From positions 103,133 through 167,132 of the forward strand of contig NZ_QUJB01000006.1 in NCBI RefSeq assembly GCF_003480435.1: a stretch of DNA of 64,000 bases, in the 5' to 3' direction. Every line of letters begins with the position of its first letter. The first letter of the stretch is position 1. Made by a program: the position numbers and the translations under genes. This document shows, in pieces, positions 48,884 to 58,183 of the stretch. Source of the DNA: Clostridium sp. AM30-24. GTDB taxonomy: Bacteria > Bacillota > Clostridia > Lachnospirales > Lachnospiraceae. The notes beneath the pieces are model-generated. The model did no database searches and was not told the DNA's origin. It saw nothing but the letters and a program-made list of their open reading frames with translations.

Positions 48884-49753
48884 CTACACTTCCCAGTCAG
48901 AATCCAGAAAACCTTCCCCGTAGACTTCCTGAGCCTCAGAGACGATCATAAACGCTCTGGGATCGATATCATAGACGATCTTTTTCGCCTTGTAGAACTG
49001 CTTTCTGTCCAGAACACAGATCACGGTCTTTCCGTCCTCTTTCCGATAAGCTCCTTCGCTCTTTAAAAAGGTACAGCCGCGCTCCAGCTCATCCATCAGC
49101 TCATCGGCGATCTCCTTCGGTTTTTCTGTAATGACCGTTATCATGGTGCTCTTATTCATACCATAGAGGATCACATCGATCACATAAGTTCCCGCCACCA
49201 TGTTGATGAGTCCATAAAGACCGGATTCGATATTCCGGAATACCACCATGGAAAGCAGGATGATCACAAGGTCTGTCGCCATGACCGCTTTTCCGGTCTG
49301 CATGTGCGGACAATACTTCTGTAAAAGCTTTGCAGCGATATCGCCTCCGCCCGTGGTGGAGCCGCGCATGAATATAACGGCAAGGCTGATTCCGATCAGC
49401 ACTCCGCCGAAAAGGCAGGATACCATCTTATCGCCGGAATACACCGGAAAATACGGTGTCACCAGACCATCCAGGATCACGGTCATGATCGCAACCGTCT
49501 TCAGTGTTTTGATCGTCTTCTCCTTTCCCAGATAGATCCAGGACGCGATCAGAAGCGGAATATTGATCAAAAAGGTCAGGGTACCGATCGGGAGATTTGT
49601 CAGACGGTTTAACAGGATCGCCATACCGCTGGCACCTCCCGGCGCGATATCGATGTTGTTGATAAAGCAGTGGAGTGCGACGGCCTGGACAAAGCCGCCC
49701 GCCACATCTGCCAGAAGATCCAGAGCAAGCTCTTTTCCCCTCATCTTTTCCAT
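48884..49753 (-). CDS. YitT-family membrane protein (289 aa)
   Basis: Five hydrophobic spans in the first two thirds (INNIDIAPGGASGMAILLNR, FMRGSTTGGGDIAAKLLQ, ...) and a C-terminal DUF2179 domain (STMITVITEKPKEIADELM ... DRKQFYKAKKIVYDID) are the YitT plan. The role is not established; a nucleotide- or metal-sensing transporter is suspected. GGGGGT precedes the ATG. It follows hflX on the same strand. Confidence 0.87.
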   Translation of the reverse strand: MEKMRGKELALDLLADVAGGFVQAVALHCFINNIDIAPGGASGMAILLNRLTNLPIGTLTFLINIPLLIASWIYLGKEKTIKTLKTVAIMTVILDGLVTPYFPVYSGDKMVSCLFGGVLIGISLAVIFMRGSTTGGGDIAAKLLQKYCPHMQTGKAVMATDLVIILLSMVVFRNIESGLYGLINMVAGTYVIDVILYGMNKSTMITVITEKPKEIADELMDELERGCTFLKSEGAYRKEDGKTVICVLDRKQFYKAKKIVYDIDPRAFMIVSEAQEVYGEGFLDSDWEV

Positions 49754-49789
49754 AAGATTACCCCCTTATATCTGCCAGTCTGAATTCAT

Positions 49790-51043
49790 CTAATCCCGAT
49801 ATAATTCTTCAAATAATTCCACCGGCACATACGCCTTCACATGGATCCCGTCATCCTGATACTCCTCCGAAAGAAGCTGTCCGCTCTTCCGGATCGTCTG
49901 GATCCGTCCGGCATCCCTGTAGGCGAATACCTTCTCAAAGTAGATCCTGCGGTTTCTTAAGATCACGGCAAACAGATCGAGCAGTTCCCCGATGCCCTCT
50001 CCTGTCTTTGCCGACAATTTTACCTTATAGTCCGCGGACATGTCCCGGCACGCAGTGTCCGCGTCCGGGCGGTCCACCTTGTTGAATACCGTGATGATCT
50101 CCTTGTCCTTAATATCCAGACGACGCAGGGTCTCGTAGACCACATGCATCTGCATGTCCATCTGCGGGTTTGAGCAATCCACCACATGAAGGATCACATC
50201 ACAGTACCGCGCCTCCTCCAGAGTGCTCTTGAATGCCTCCACCAGATGGTGCGGAAGCTTTCTGATAAATCCTACGGTGTCCGTCAAAAGGACCTTTTCC
50301 CCTCCCGGAAGCGTCAATGCCCTTGTCGTCGGATCCAGAGTCGCGAAAAGCTTATCCTCCGCCAGGATTCCGGCACCCGTAAGCTTATTTAAGAGCGTGG
50401 ATTTTCCGGCATTCGTATAGCCCACGATGGCCGCCGTCAGTGTTCCGCTCTGCTCTCTCTGTTTCCGCACCACATCCCTGTGGCGCTCCACATCCTGAAG
50501 TTCCGATTTCAACTGGCTGATTCGCTCATGGATCCGTCTTCTGTCCACCTCAAGCTTCGTCTCGCCGGGTCCCCTCGTACCGATTCCACCGCCGAGTCTC
50601 GACAGGGAATTCCTGAGTCCCACAAGGCGGACGGCGCGGTATCGGAGCTGCGCAAGTTCCACCTGGATCTTTCCTTCTCTTGTCTTTGCACGGGCGGCAA
50701 AGATATCGAGAATGATCATCGTACGGTCCATGACCTTCGTGTCCAGGGCGTCCTCCAGGTTTTTTAACTGTGCCGGGGAGAGCTCATCGTCGCAGACAAC
50801 CCCCGTGGCACCGGTCTCCCAGACCATCTCCTTCAATTCCTGGATCTTACCTTTTCCCAGGTATGTTCCCGGATGGATATTTTCCCGGTTCTGGATCACG
50901 GCTCCCACGGTCTCAGCCCCCGCAGTCTTTACAAGTTCCCGAAGCTCTTCCACGGACTCCTCCGTGTCATCGGAGGCGTTCGTGCTGGCGGCAAACAGGA
51001 TGACCCGCTCCTGCTGCTCACCGATCTCTATCAATTCTGCCAT
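49790..51043 (-). CDS. hflX: GTPase HflX (417 aa)
   Basis: Ribosome-associated GTPase that splits stalled 70S ribosomes. The N-terminal domain (NIHPGTYLGKGKIQELKE, VVCDDELSPAQLKNLE) and glycine-rich linker (SLSRLGGGIGTRGPGETKLE) are diagnostic. G1 is VGYTNAGKSTLLN, G3 DTVGFI, G4 NKVD, G5 SAKTG. Length normal. It starts nine bases after the TPR lipoprotein gene, suggesting an operon. Confidence 0.95.
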   Translation of the reverse strand: MAELIEIGEQQERVILFAASTNASDDTEESVEELRELVKTAGAETVGAVIQNRENIHPGTYLGKGKIQELKEMVWETGATGVVCDDELSPAQLKNLEDALDTKVMDRTMIILDIFAARAKTREGKIQVELAQLRYRAVRLVGLRNSLSRLGGGIGTRGPGETKLEVDRRRIHERISQLKSELQDVERHRDVVRKQREQSGTLTAAIVGYTNAGKSTLLNKLTGAGILAEDKLFATLDPTTRALTLPGGEKVLLTDTVGFIRKLPHHLVEAFKSTLEEARYCDVILHVVDCSNPQMDMQMHVVYETLRRLDIKDKEIITVFNKVDRPDADTACRDMSADYKVKLSAKTGEGIGELLDLFAVILRNRRIYFEKVFAYRDAGRIQTIRKSGQLLSEEYQDDGIHVKAYVPVELFEELYRD

Positions 51044-51051
51044 TCTTTCTC

Positions 51052-51858
51052 CTATCTTGTCACGAGAAACGCGATCTCATGGTCCGCCTTCTCGTCCTGT
51101 CCATACTGCTCCTCGTAGCTTCGGAACAGCTCCAGCGCCTTCTCATACTGGCCCAGGTACTCATAACACACGGCCTGGTTGAAGGCGATCTCTTTCTTTG
51201 CCCGGTCATCAGAGAGGGCAAGTCCCGCCTCCGCGTGCTGCAGAGCTTCCTCATAATTGCCTTTTTCCATCGCAGCCATCATCCAGCGGTTGTAAACCTC
51301 CGTGCTGGAAAAGCCCTCATCCACGAGAGTCTGGTAGAGCTCATCCGCCTTCTCCTCATCTCCGGCAGTCATATATGCCGCCCCCAGGGCTTCCATCGCC
51401 TCTGCGTAGCCTGTAACCTCATGTTTCGCATCCGCGCTCTTACCGGACTCCAGGCGGTTCTCAGCACCATCCTGATCCCCGGAATTCGCGAGGCTCACCG
51501 CGCCGAGGTAGTAATACTCGGCTCTCGGCTTATCCACCTTCGCCAGGGTATCATAAGTATACGCCGCGGCACCATAGTCCCCCAGCATAAATTCTGCCTC
51601 ACCGCGGTACTTTAATACATCGATCTCAAAAGAGGTCACCCGCGTTGTCTGGTCGATCAGGCTGTCAAACTCCGCGACAGCCCCCTCATAATCACCGCTT
51701 TCCATGAGGGCGATGCCGTTTTCCCTGCCCTCCTTCATCTCACTGGTCACATGGCTGCAGCCGGTGAGGAGGAGCAGCATACCGGTGAGAAATAACGCTG
51801 ATACAATGCTCTTTTTAATTTTGCTTATTTTTCTTGTTTTCTTATACTGTTTATGCAT
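51052..51858 (-). CDS. TPR-repeat lipoprotein (268 aa)
   Basis: A basic N-terminus and hydrophobic stretch end at LLTGC, a lipobox. At least five tetratricopeptide-like helical pairs follow (NGIALMESGDYEGAVAEFDS, YYYLGAVSLANSGDQDGAEN, ALGAAYMTAGDEEKADELYQ, ALQHAEAGLALSDD, VCYEYLGQYEKALELFRSYE). It is probably an extracytoplasmic scaffold; partner unknown. Operon with hflX. Confidence 0.85.
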   Translation of the reverse strand: MHKQYKKTRKISKIKKSIVSALFLTGMLLLLTGCSHVTSEMKEGRENGIALMESGDYEGAVAEFDSLIDQTTRVTSFEIDVLKYRGEAEFMLGDYGAAAYTYDTLAKVDKPRAEYYYLGAVSLANSGDQDGAENRLESGKSADAKHEVTGYAEAMEALGAAYMTAGDEEKADELYQTLVDEGFSSTEVYNRWMMAAMEKGNYEEALQHAEAGLALSDDRAKKEIAFNQAVCYEYLGQYEKALELFRSYEEQYGQDEKADHEIAFLVTR

Positions 51859-51963
51859 TTTAAATTTTATGTTTTATTTCATTTCTTTATACACTTTGTG
51901 AAGCCTTTTCATGAACCTTCAGCACGCTCTGACCTCGGGAATCCTTTCCCTTTTCTCCGCATT

Positions 51964-52479
51964 TTACGCGCGCGTCGTGCTTCCGAATCCACCGTTCCTG
52001 ACCTCATCGGCCTCATCATCCACTGTAATTCCGTACTCCACGAAAATTCCCTGGGAGAAGCCGGTTCCTGCTTCCACTTCCACGGTCTTTCCCTCGCGGC
52101 TGTCGTTGGTGAGCTTCACCTGGATATGGCCCTCATTGTCAGATCCGTAGTAGTCGCTGTCGATGATCCCGACGGTATTGTTTAACTGCAGACGGAACTT
52201 AAATCCAAGTCCGCTTCTCGGATAGAGCTTTAATACCCAGCCGTCATCGATCCGTGCCCGGATTCCTGTGAGGATCTTTGTCATCTCCCCGGCTTTCAGT
52301 GTAAACGCTGCCGGTGCGAAGAAATCATATCCGGCGGAGCCTGCTGTGGCACGCTTCGGAAGTCTGATCCCATCGTAGATCTCCCTGATCACTTCTTCTG
52401 TATCCTGCGGGTGTTCCCCCTGCCAGTCTTTTTTAAACTGCTCAAAGCTTACTTTTTCAAATTTTGCGATTCTCTGCAT
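51964..52479 (-). CDS. dut: dUTPase-family protein (171 aa)
   Basis: Hydrolyses dUTP to dUMP, keeping uracil out of DNA. The start is ATG at 52479 behind GAGGAG. LPKRATAGSAGYDFFAPAAF is motif 1, LYPRSGLGFKFRLQLNNTVG motifs 2-3 with a substitution for the classical Arg-Ser-Gly context kept, and the C-terminal NGGFGSTTR is motif 5. An N-terminal extension of about 50 residues (QRIAKFEKVSFEQFKKDW) is common in Clostridial forms. Confidence 0.9.
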   Translation of the reverse strand: MQRIAKFEKVSFEQFKKDWQGEHPQDTEEVIREIYDGIRLPKRATAGSAGYDFFAPAAFTLKAGEMTKILTGIRARIDDGWVLKLYPRSGLGFKFRLQLNNTVGIIDSDYYGSDNEGHIQVKLTNDSREGKTVEVEAGTGFSQGIFVEYGITVDDEADEVRNGGFGSTTRA

Positions 52480-52555
52480 GATGTCTCCTCTTCGTAAATG
52501 GTCTCCCACTACTATACCAAGACCCCGCCCCCTTTTCAAGCGTTTCAGACAGAAA

Positions 52556-52620
52556 ATCCGGCAGAATGCACTGCGTTATTGCGGCAATGTGTCCACTGTC
52601 CACAGTATATTCTGCCGGAT
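52556..52620 (-). terminator. Inverted repeat after the CPBP protease gene
   Basis: ATCCGGCAGAAT (52556-52567) and ATTCTGCCGGAT (52609-52620) are perfect 12-bp inverted repeats; on the minus strand they are followed by TTTTCTGT. It can end the htpG-CPBP transcript. ACTGT/ACAGT forms an inner hairpin. Confidence 0.55.
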
Positions 52621-52716
52621 GATTCCGTCTCTCACGTACATTTCTATGTGGTTTTCCAAACAGCCGCGACACTCCCGGATATTCTCTCCAGGCTGCTGTT
52701 TTCTCGAAAACTTTTT

Positions 52717-53682
52717 CTATAAAATATACGATATCATCTCAATCCCGAAAATGATCACATATAAAATAAATCCCGGATTCAGGTACACATACTTCCTGTA
52801 CGGTGTCGGCCACCCGTTCTGGCGTCCCATCTGCCACCAGTAGCGTCGTCCGTCCCGGAAGAAAAAGTAGATCCCGGCTGCGATGAGAAGCAGGATCATA
52901 ATGAAGCTTCCCACAGAAAACGCCGCCGCTATTGCGCTCATCCCCAGCGCATTTAATCCATTTTCCACCAGCACAAGAACCATGGAAAAGGAATTCACCG
53001 CCATGTGAAGCAGCACATTATAAAAAATCCGGTTCGTCCGCACCGCCACATAACCGAGGATCAGTCCGATCACCACCGCGTACAGGCATTGGTTTAAATT
53101 TCCGTGCATCAGCCCGAACATGACCGCACAGTAGACAACCGCTGTCCGGTCCCCGAACCGTCTCGCCTTCTTTAAGAGAACTCCCCGGAAGATAAACTCC
53201 TCCATAAACGGGGCGATCAGGCAGGTATAGATCACCATTCCAGGCGTCAGCTCATCGAGGGCGTCCATCACCGGGTTCATATCCGTCGCCGGAACTCCCG
53301 TAAATATAGAAAAAAACACGTCCAGAAACACGCCGAGGAAATTAAAGATGTATCCCAGTCCCAGACACATAAAAAGCGCCGACATCCAGACCTCCGCCGG
53401 AAGTGTATGAGCCGGTCTCCAGTCCGATCTTACAAAACATGTCATCGGAACCACCAGAAGGAACGGAACTCCGATAGAAAAGATATACTGCACCAGGACT
53501 CCCGTCCACGGAGAATCAAAAAGCCCGGAAAGCAGACACGCTCCGCCGCTTCCCAGGCCATGGATCCGGTGCCATACCAGGCCATAGAAAGCGCTGCCCA
53601 GGTACTGGAACCCTGAGCAGGCGCACATGGCAAGGCATAAAATTGTAAACGTAATCAGAAAATCTCTTCGTTTATGCACCAT
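52717..53682 (-). CDS. CPBP-family intramembrane metalloprotease (321 aa)
   Basis: About eight hydrophobic spans. APFMEEFIFRGVLLKKARR is the EExxxR motif, VMFGLMHGNLNQ the FxxxH-N motif and LLHMAVNSFS the last His/Asn motif of CAAX-processing and bacteriocin-associated proteases. Substrate unknown. The ATG overlaps the end of htpG by eleven bases (AGGAAGAAT before it), so it is translated with it. Confidence 0.88.
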   Translation of the reverse strand: MVHKRRDFLITFTILCLAMCACSGFQYLGSAFYGLVWHRIHGLGSGGACLLSGLFDSPWTGVLVQYIFSIGVPFLLVVPMTCFVRSDWRPAHTLPAEVWMSALFMCLGLGYIFNFLGVFLDVFFSIFTGVPATDMNPVMDALDELTPGMVIYTCLIAPFMEEFIFRGVLLKKARRFGDRTAVVYCAVMFGLMHGNLNQCLYAVVIGLILGYVAVRTNRIFYNVLLHMAVNSFSMVLVLVENGLNALGMSAIAAAFSVGSFIMILLLIAAGIYFFFRDGRRYWWQMGRQNGWPTPYRKYVYLNPGFILYVIIFGIEMISYIL

Positions 53683-55678
53683 ATTCTTCCTTCATGATCT
53701 CACTGCTTCTCGCAATGAACTTTGTCATACGCTCCGGTGAAAGACTTCCGTGAGCGAGCTTTGCAAGGTCATAGAGCTGTTCGCAGAGCATCGGTGTCTT
53801 CTCGCCGTCCCTGTTGTTTAACACATACTTTACAAGGCCGTTGTTTGCGTTGAGGACAAGTGTCTCCTCCGCCGGGAACATGTCGGCACCGCCGCCGTAC
53901 ATGCTGTACATCTTCATCATATCCTGCATTCTGCGGCTCTCCTCGGACACAGTGATCATGGACGCGAGGCCCTCGTTTTTCAGCTTCTCGACCTTGACGT
54001 TCAGTTTGTCATTTCCGATGGCCTTCTTGAAGACCTCCGCAAGAGTCTCGGCATCCTTCTTCTCCTGCTCCTTCGCGGCCTCATCGGTCTCCTCAGCATC
54101 CTTGAAGGTCTCGTTGACATCCGCGTCGATGCGCAGGAACTTCAAGCCCTCATTCTTCTGCTCCACATGCTGCATAAACGGAGAATCGATCGGATTCGGA
54201 AGGATCACAGCGTCGATTCCAGCTTCCTTGAACATGTTGATATACTGGCTCTGCTCTTTCTCGTCAGTTACATAAAAGATCTTGTTCTCGTGTTTCTCCT
54301 TGTTCTCCTCCAGGCAGTCAGCGAGAGTCAGGTACTTGCCGTCCAGATTCTTGTAGAGGATGTAGTCCTTCATCTTCTCGTCAAACTTCTCATCCTTTAA
54401 GCAGCCGAATTTGATGAACGGGTTGATGTCGTCCCAGTATTTCTCGTAATTCTCGCGGTCTGTCTTGCACATGCCGGACAGCTTGTCCGCAACCTTCTTT
54501 GTGATATAGTCGGAGATCTTCTTAACGAATCCATCATTCTGGAGAGCACTTCTGGATACGTTTAACGGAAGATCCGGGCAGTCGATCACGCCCTTTAACA
54601 GCATCAGGAATTCCGGAATGACTTCCTTGATATTATCGGCAATGAATACCTGATTGTTGTAGAGCTTGATCTTACCTTCGATGCTCTCGTACTCCATGTT
54701 GATCTTCGGGAAGTAGAGGATACCCTTTAAGTTGAACGGGTAGTCCATGTTCAGGTGGATCCAGAATAACGGCTCCTTGAAGTCCTGGAATACCTTACGG
54801 TAGAACTCCTTGTACTCTTCGTCTGTGCACTCGTTCGGATGTTTGTTCCAGAGCGGATTTGTATCATTTACCGGAACCGGACGTCTTGCGATCTTATATT
54901 TTTCTTTTGCCGGGGAAACCTCCACTGTCTCCTTTGTTCCGTCCTCTTTTTCCTTCTCCTCTGTCTTTGCAGGCTCTACGATCGTCTCGATAATTGTATC
55001 TTTATCGGTGAGCTCATCCTTTTCGATCGTGTCATACTGCGGCTCTGCAGTCTCATCGTTTAAGTAGATCTCAACCGGCATGAACGCGCAGTATTTATCA
55101 AGGATCTCTCTTGCACTGTACTCATTTGCGAATTCAGCGCTGTCCTCATTCAGGTACAGGGTGATCACGGTTCCGTGTCCTTCCTTTGTGCCCTCTTTCA
55201 TATCGAACTCGGTACCGCCCTCAGACTCCCAGTGGACCGGCTTTGCATCCGGCTTGTAGGATAAGGTATCGATCGTTACTTTGTCGGCTACCATGAACGC
55301 GGAGTAAAAGCCAAGTCCGAAGTGACCGATGATCTGATCCTCGTTTGCTTTATCTTTGTACTTGTTTAAGAAATCCTGCGCACCGGAAAAAGCGATCTGG
55401 TTGATATACTCGTCAACCTCGTCCTCTGTCATTCCAAGACCGTTATCTTCGATCCGGATCGTCTTTTCCTTCGGGTTTACAGTAACCTGAACTTTATAGG
55501 TCTCATCATCCGGTGTCTCGTACTCGCCCATCAGGGCCAGCTTCTTTAATTTTGTGATGGCATCGCAGCCGTTGCTGACTAACTCACGGTAGAAGATATC
55601 GTGATCGGAATACAGCCATTTTTTGATGATCGGGAATATATTTTCACTGTTGATTGAAAGGCTTCCATTCTTTGCCAT
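53672..55678 (-). CDS. htpG: Chaperone HtpG (Hsp90, 668 aa)
   Basis: Cytoplasmic ATP-dependent chaperone. Begins MAKNGSLSINSENIFPIIKK; LVSNGCDAITKLKKLA, IEDNGLGMTEDEVDEY and GHFGLGFYSAFMVADKVTID are the N-terminal GHKL ATP-binding motifs. The middle domain (NMEYESIEGKIKLYNNQVFI, PLNVSRSALQND) and C-terminal dimer domain follow. Length is usual for the bacterial protein. Transcription is probably heat-controlled by HrcA through the CIRCE element at 55838. Confidence 0.95.
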   Translation of the reverse strand: MAKNGSLSINSENIFPIIKKWLYSDHDIFYRELVSNGCDAITKLKKLALMGEYETPDDETYKVQVTVNPKEKTIRIEDNGLGMTEDEVDEYINQIAFSGAQDFLNKYKDKANEDQIIGHFGLGFYSAFMVADKVTIDTLSYKPDAKPVHWESEGGTEFDMKEGTKEGHGTVITLYLNEDSAEFANEYSAREILDKYCAFMPVEIYLNDETAEPQYDTIEKDELTDKDTIIETIVEPAKTEEKEKEDGTKETVEVSPAKEKYKIARRPVPVNDTNPLWNKHPNECTDEEYKEFYRKVFQDFKEPLFWIHLNMDYPFNLKGILYFPKINMEYESIEGKIKLYNNQVFIADNIKEVIPEFLMLLKGVIDCPDLPLNVSRSALQNDGFVKKISDYITKKVADKLSGMCKTDRENYEKYWDDINPFIKFGCLKDEKFDEKMKDYILYKNLDGKYLTLADCLEENKEKHENKIFYVTDEKEQSQYINMFKEAGIDAVILPNPIDSPFMQHVEQKNEGLKFLRIDADVNETFKDAEETDEAAKEQEKKDAETLAEVFKKAIGNDKLNVKVEKLKNEGLASMITVSEESRRMQDMMKMYSMYGGGADMFPAEETLVLNANNGLVKYVLNNRDGEKTPMLCEQLYDLAKLAHGSLSPERMTKFIARSSEIMKEEYGA

Positions 55679-55803
55679 GTTAAATCACTCCTTATTTCTA
55701 TTCCTGCGGCGCGGGGGAACTTCTCATAATTCCTTCGGACCGCTGATTTTCATTTATCGTTTTCCAGCTGCTTTTTTAACAGCTGTTCTGTTCAACATGA
55801 CAT

Positions 55804-55832
55804 ATTTTAATACCAGGAAATCAAAATGTCAA
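55804..55832 (-). promoter_or_regulatory. htpG promoter
   Basis: On the minus strand TTGACA (55827-55832), 17 bases, TAAAAT (55804-55809). The CIRCE element begins five bases upstream of the -35 box. The leader is about 125 bases. Confidence 0.8.
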
Positions 55833-55837
55833 TAAAA

Positions 55838-55864
55838 TTAGCACTCATTTTTGATGAGTGCTAA
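55838..55864. promoter_or_regulatory. CIRCE operator for HrcA
   Basis: TTAGCACTC (55838-55846), nine bases, GAGTGCTAA (55856-55864), an exact match to the CIRCE consensus. HrcA bound here represses heat-shock genes. No dnaK or groESL operon is present, so htpG belongs to the HrcA regulon. Confidence 0.95.
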
Positions 55865-55932
55865 TAAAATTTTTATAAACTTTTTGCTCTTTCGCCTTTG
55901 CTATGGGCGGATCAGTCAATTTATGATCTCAC

Positions 55933-58137
55933 TTAATTCTCGCTCTCGATCGGAATAAACACTCTTGCAGTCTCCTCCTGCTCATGTTTCTTCCGCTCGT
56001 TCTTCGCCGCAGCCACAGCCATCTCGCAGAGTGCCATCTGGGATCCCACCGGGAGTTTTCCGCGGCGGTCCGGCTTCTCGTATGTTCCGTCCGGCTGTAA
56101 GACATGGGCTTTTAAATTGTCCTCAAGCTCCAGCTCCATGTACTTCCGGATCCTGTCTTTCAGCTCTTCCCTCAGTACCGGGAACAGGATCTCCACGCGG
56201 CGGTCCAGGTTTCTCGGCATCCAGTCGGCGCTTCCCATGTAGATTTCTTCGCTTCCGTCATTCTCGAAGATAAAGATCCGCGCGTGTTCCAGAAATTCCC
56301 CGACGATGGAGCGGACTTCAATATTCTCGGAAAGTCCCGGAATTCCTGCCTTCAGACAGCAGATTCCACGGACCACCAGATGGATCTTGACACCAGCGCA
56401 GGACGCCTCATATAAGGCCGCGATGATCTCTTTATCACAGAGAGAGTTCATCTTTGCAATAATGGAAGCCGGCTTTCCTGCCCGGGCATTCTTCGTCTCA
56501 CGCTCAATGAGACGCAGGAATTTTGTTCTCAGCCACAGCGGTGCCACGGAGAGCATATTCCAGTTCAAGGGTTCCGAATAACCGGAAAGCATGTTGAAAA
56601 CTGCTGTGGCATCCTCACCGATCAGCGGATGACATGTCATGATTCCGCAGTCCGTATAGAGCTTTGCGGTAGAATCGTTGTAGTTACCGGTTCCAAGGTG
56701 AACATATCTGCGGATCCCGTCCTCCTCTCTCCGGACCACAAGGGTGATCTTTGAGTGGGTCTTTAAGCCCACAAGACCGTAGATCACATGGCAGCCTGCT
56801 TTCTCAAGTTTCTTCGCCCAGATGATGTTGTTCTCCTCATCAAATCTGGCTTTCAGCTCCACAAGTACCGATACCTGTTTTCCGTTCTCCGCCGCTGCTG
56901 CCAGAGCTGCGATGATCGGGGAATTTCCGCTGACACGGTAGAGGGTCTGCTTGATCGCCAGCACCTCCGGATCTCTTGCCGCGCTTCTCACAAAATCCAC
57001 AACCGGATCAAAGGTCTCGTAAGGATGCATCAGGAGAATATCACCTTTCCGGATATTCGTGAAGATATCATCATCATTCATCAGTGCCGGAACCGGCTGA
57101 GGCGTATATTTCGGTGTCTTTAAATGGTCGTATCCATCAAGGCCGTACATCTTCATAAGGACCGTCAGATCCAGAGCGCCCGGGATCTCGAAGATGTCTT
57201 CCTCGTTGACCTCAAGTTCCCGTTTCAATACCTTGAGGAGTCTCTGATCCGCCTTATCCTCGATCTCCAGACGGATGACCTCGCCCCACTGTCTGCGCTT
57301 TAACTGCTTCTCGATCTCCTCGAGAAGATCCACAGCTTCCTCCTCGTCAAGGGAGAAATCGGCGTTTCTCATGATCCTGAACGGGTGGGATGTCACGATA
57401 TCGTAGTTTAAGAACAGCTGCTGCATGTTCCGTTCGATGATCTCCTCCAGAAAGATCACATTCCGCGTCTCGTTGTGGTCCTCATCGGTGGTCCCCGGGA
57501 GGCTTATGATCCGCGGAAGCACCGCCGGAACCTGTACCATGGCAAATTCCAGTTCCTCATCGCCGTCTTTTTTCTTCAGCAGTGCCGCGATATTTAAGGA
57601 TTTATTCCGGACAAGGGGGAACGGTCTCGAGGAATCCACAGCCATCGGGGTGAGTACCGGATAGACCTCTTCCTTGAAATACCGGTCCACGAACACTCCC
57701 TGTTCCGGTGTCAGGTCCTCATGGCACTCGATCAGATTTAATCCGTTGTTTCTGAGTGCCGGGAGCAGGGACCGGTTGTAGGTATTATACTGCTGAACCA
57801 CCAGTTCATGGGTCCGGACGCTGATCTTATCCAACTGTTCCTGAGCCGTCATTCCGGCAATATCCGGTTTTTTATATCCGGCATGGACCATGTCCTTTAA
57901 GGAGGCCACGCGGACCATGAAAAACTCATCCAGATTTGATGCCGTGATGCTTAAGAATTTTAAACGGTCAAAGAGTGGGTTGGTCTTATCTCTGGCTTCC
58001 TCCAGTACACGGCAGTCAAACTCCAGCCAGCTCAGTTCTCGGTTTACATAATTATTAGGATCCTGAAAATACTCTATTCCCTGTTCTTTTCCTTTTTTGG
58101 CCTTCTGTGCATTGTCTTTTTTTTCTTCTTTTTTCAT
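55933..58137 (-). CDS. ppk1: Polyphosphate kinase (734 aa)
   Basis: Makes polyphosphate from ATP. NYVNRELSWLEFDCRVLEEA is the N-terminal domain signature, SNLDEFFMVRVASLKD the following block. YVHLGTGNYNDSTAKLYTD carries the phosphorylated histidine, and QTLYRVSGNSPIIAALAAAA the ATP-binding part. It is on the same strand as, and 46 bases after, a Ppx-type gene, suggesting opposing enzymes in one operon. Confidence 0.95.
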   Translation of the reverse strand: MKKEEKKDNAQKAKKGKEQGIEYFQDPNNYVNRELSWLEFDCRVLEEARDKTNPLFDRLKFLSITASNLDEFFMVRVASLKDMVHAGYKKPDIAGMTAQEQLDKISVRTHELVVQQYNTYNRSLLPALRNNGLNLIECHEDLTPEQGVFVDRYFKEEVYPVLTPMAVDSSRPFPLVRNKSLNIAALLKKKDGDEELEFAMVQVPAVLPRIISLPGTTDEDHNETRNVIFLEEIIERNMQQLFLNYDIVTSHPFRIMRNADFSLDEEEAVDLLEEIEKQLKRRQWGEVIRLEIEDKADQRLLKVLKRELEVNEEDIFEIPGALDLTVLMKMYGLDGYDHLKTPKYTPQPVPALMNDDDIFTNIRKGDILLMHPYETFDPVVDFVRSAARDPEVLAIKQTLYRVSGNSPIIAALAAAAENGKQVSVLVELKARFDEENNIIWAKKLEKAGCHVIYGLVGLKTHSKITLVVRREEDGIRRYVHLGTGNYNDSTAKLYTDCGIMTCHPLIGEDATAVFNMLSGYSEPLNWNMLSVAPLWLRTKFLRLIERETKNARAGKPASIIAKMNSLCDKEIIAALYEASCAGVKIHLVVRGICCLKAGIPGLSENIEVRSIVGEFLEHARIFIFENDGSEEIYMGSADWMPRNLDRRVEILFPVLREELKDRIRKYMELELEDNLKAHVLQPDGTYEKPDRRGKLPVGSQMALCEMAVAAAKNERKKHEQEETARVFIPIESEN

Positions 58138-58183
58138 CTTTCTTTACCGCCTCCCTGAATGCGTTGGTTCCGGTCAGACCTGA

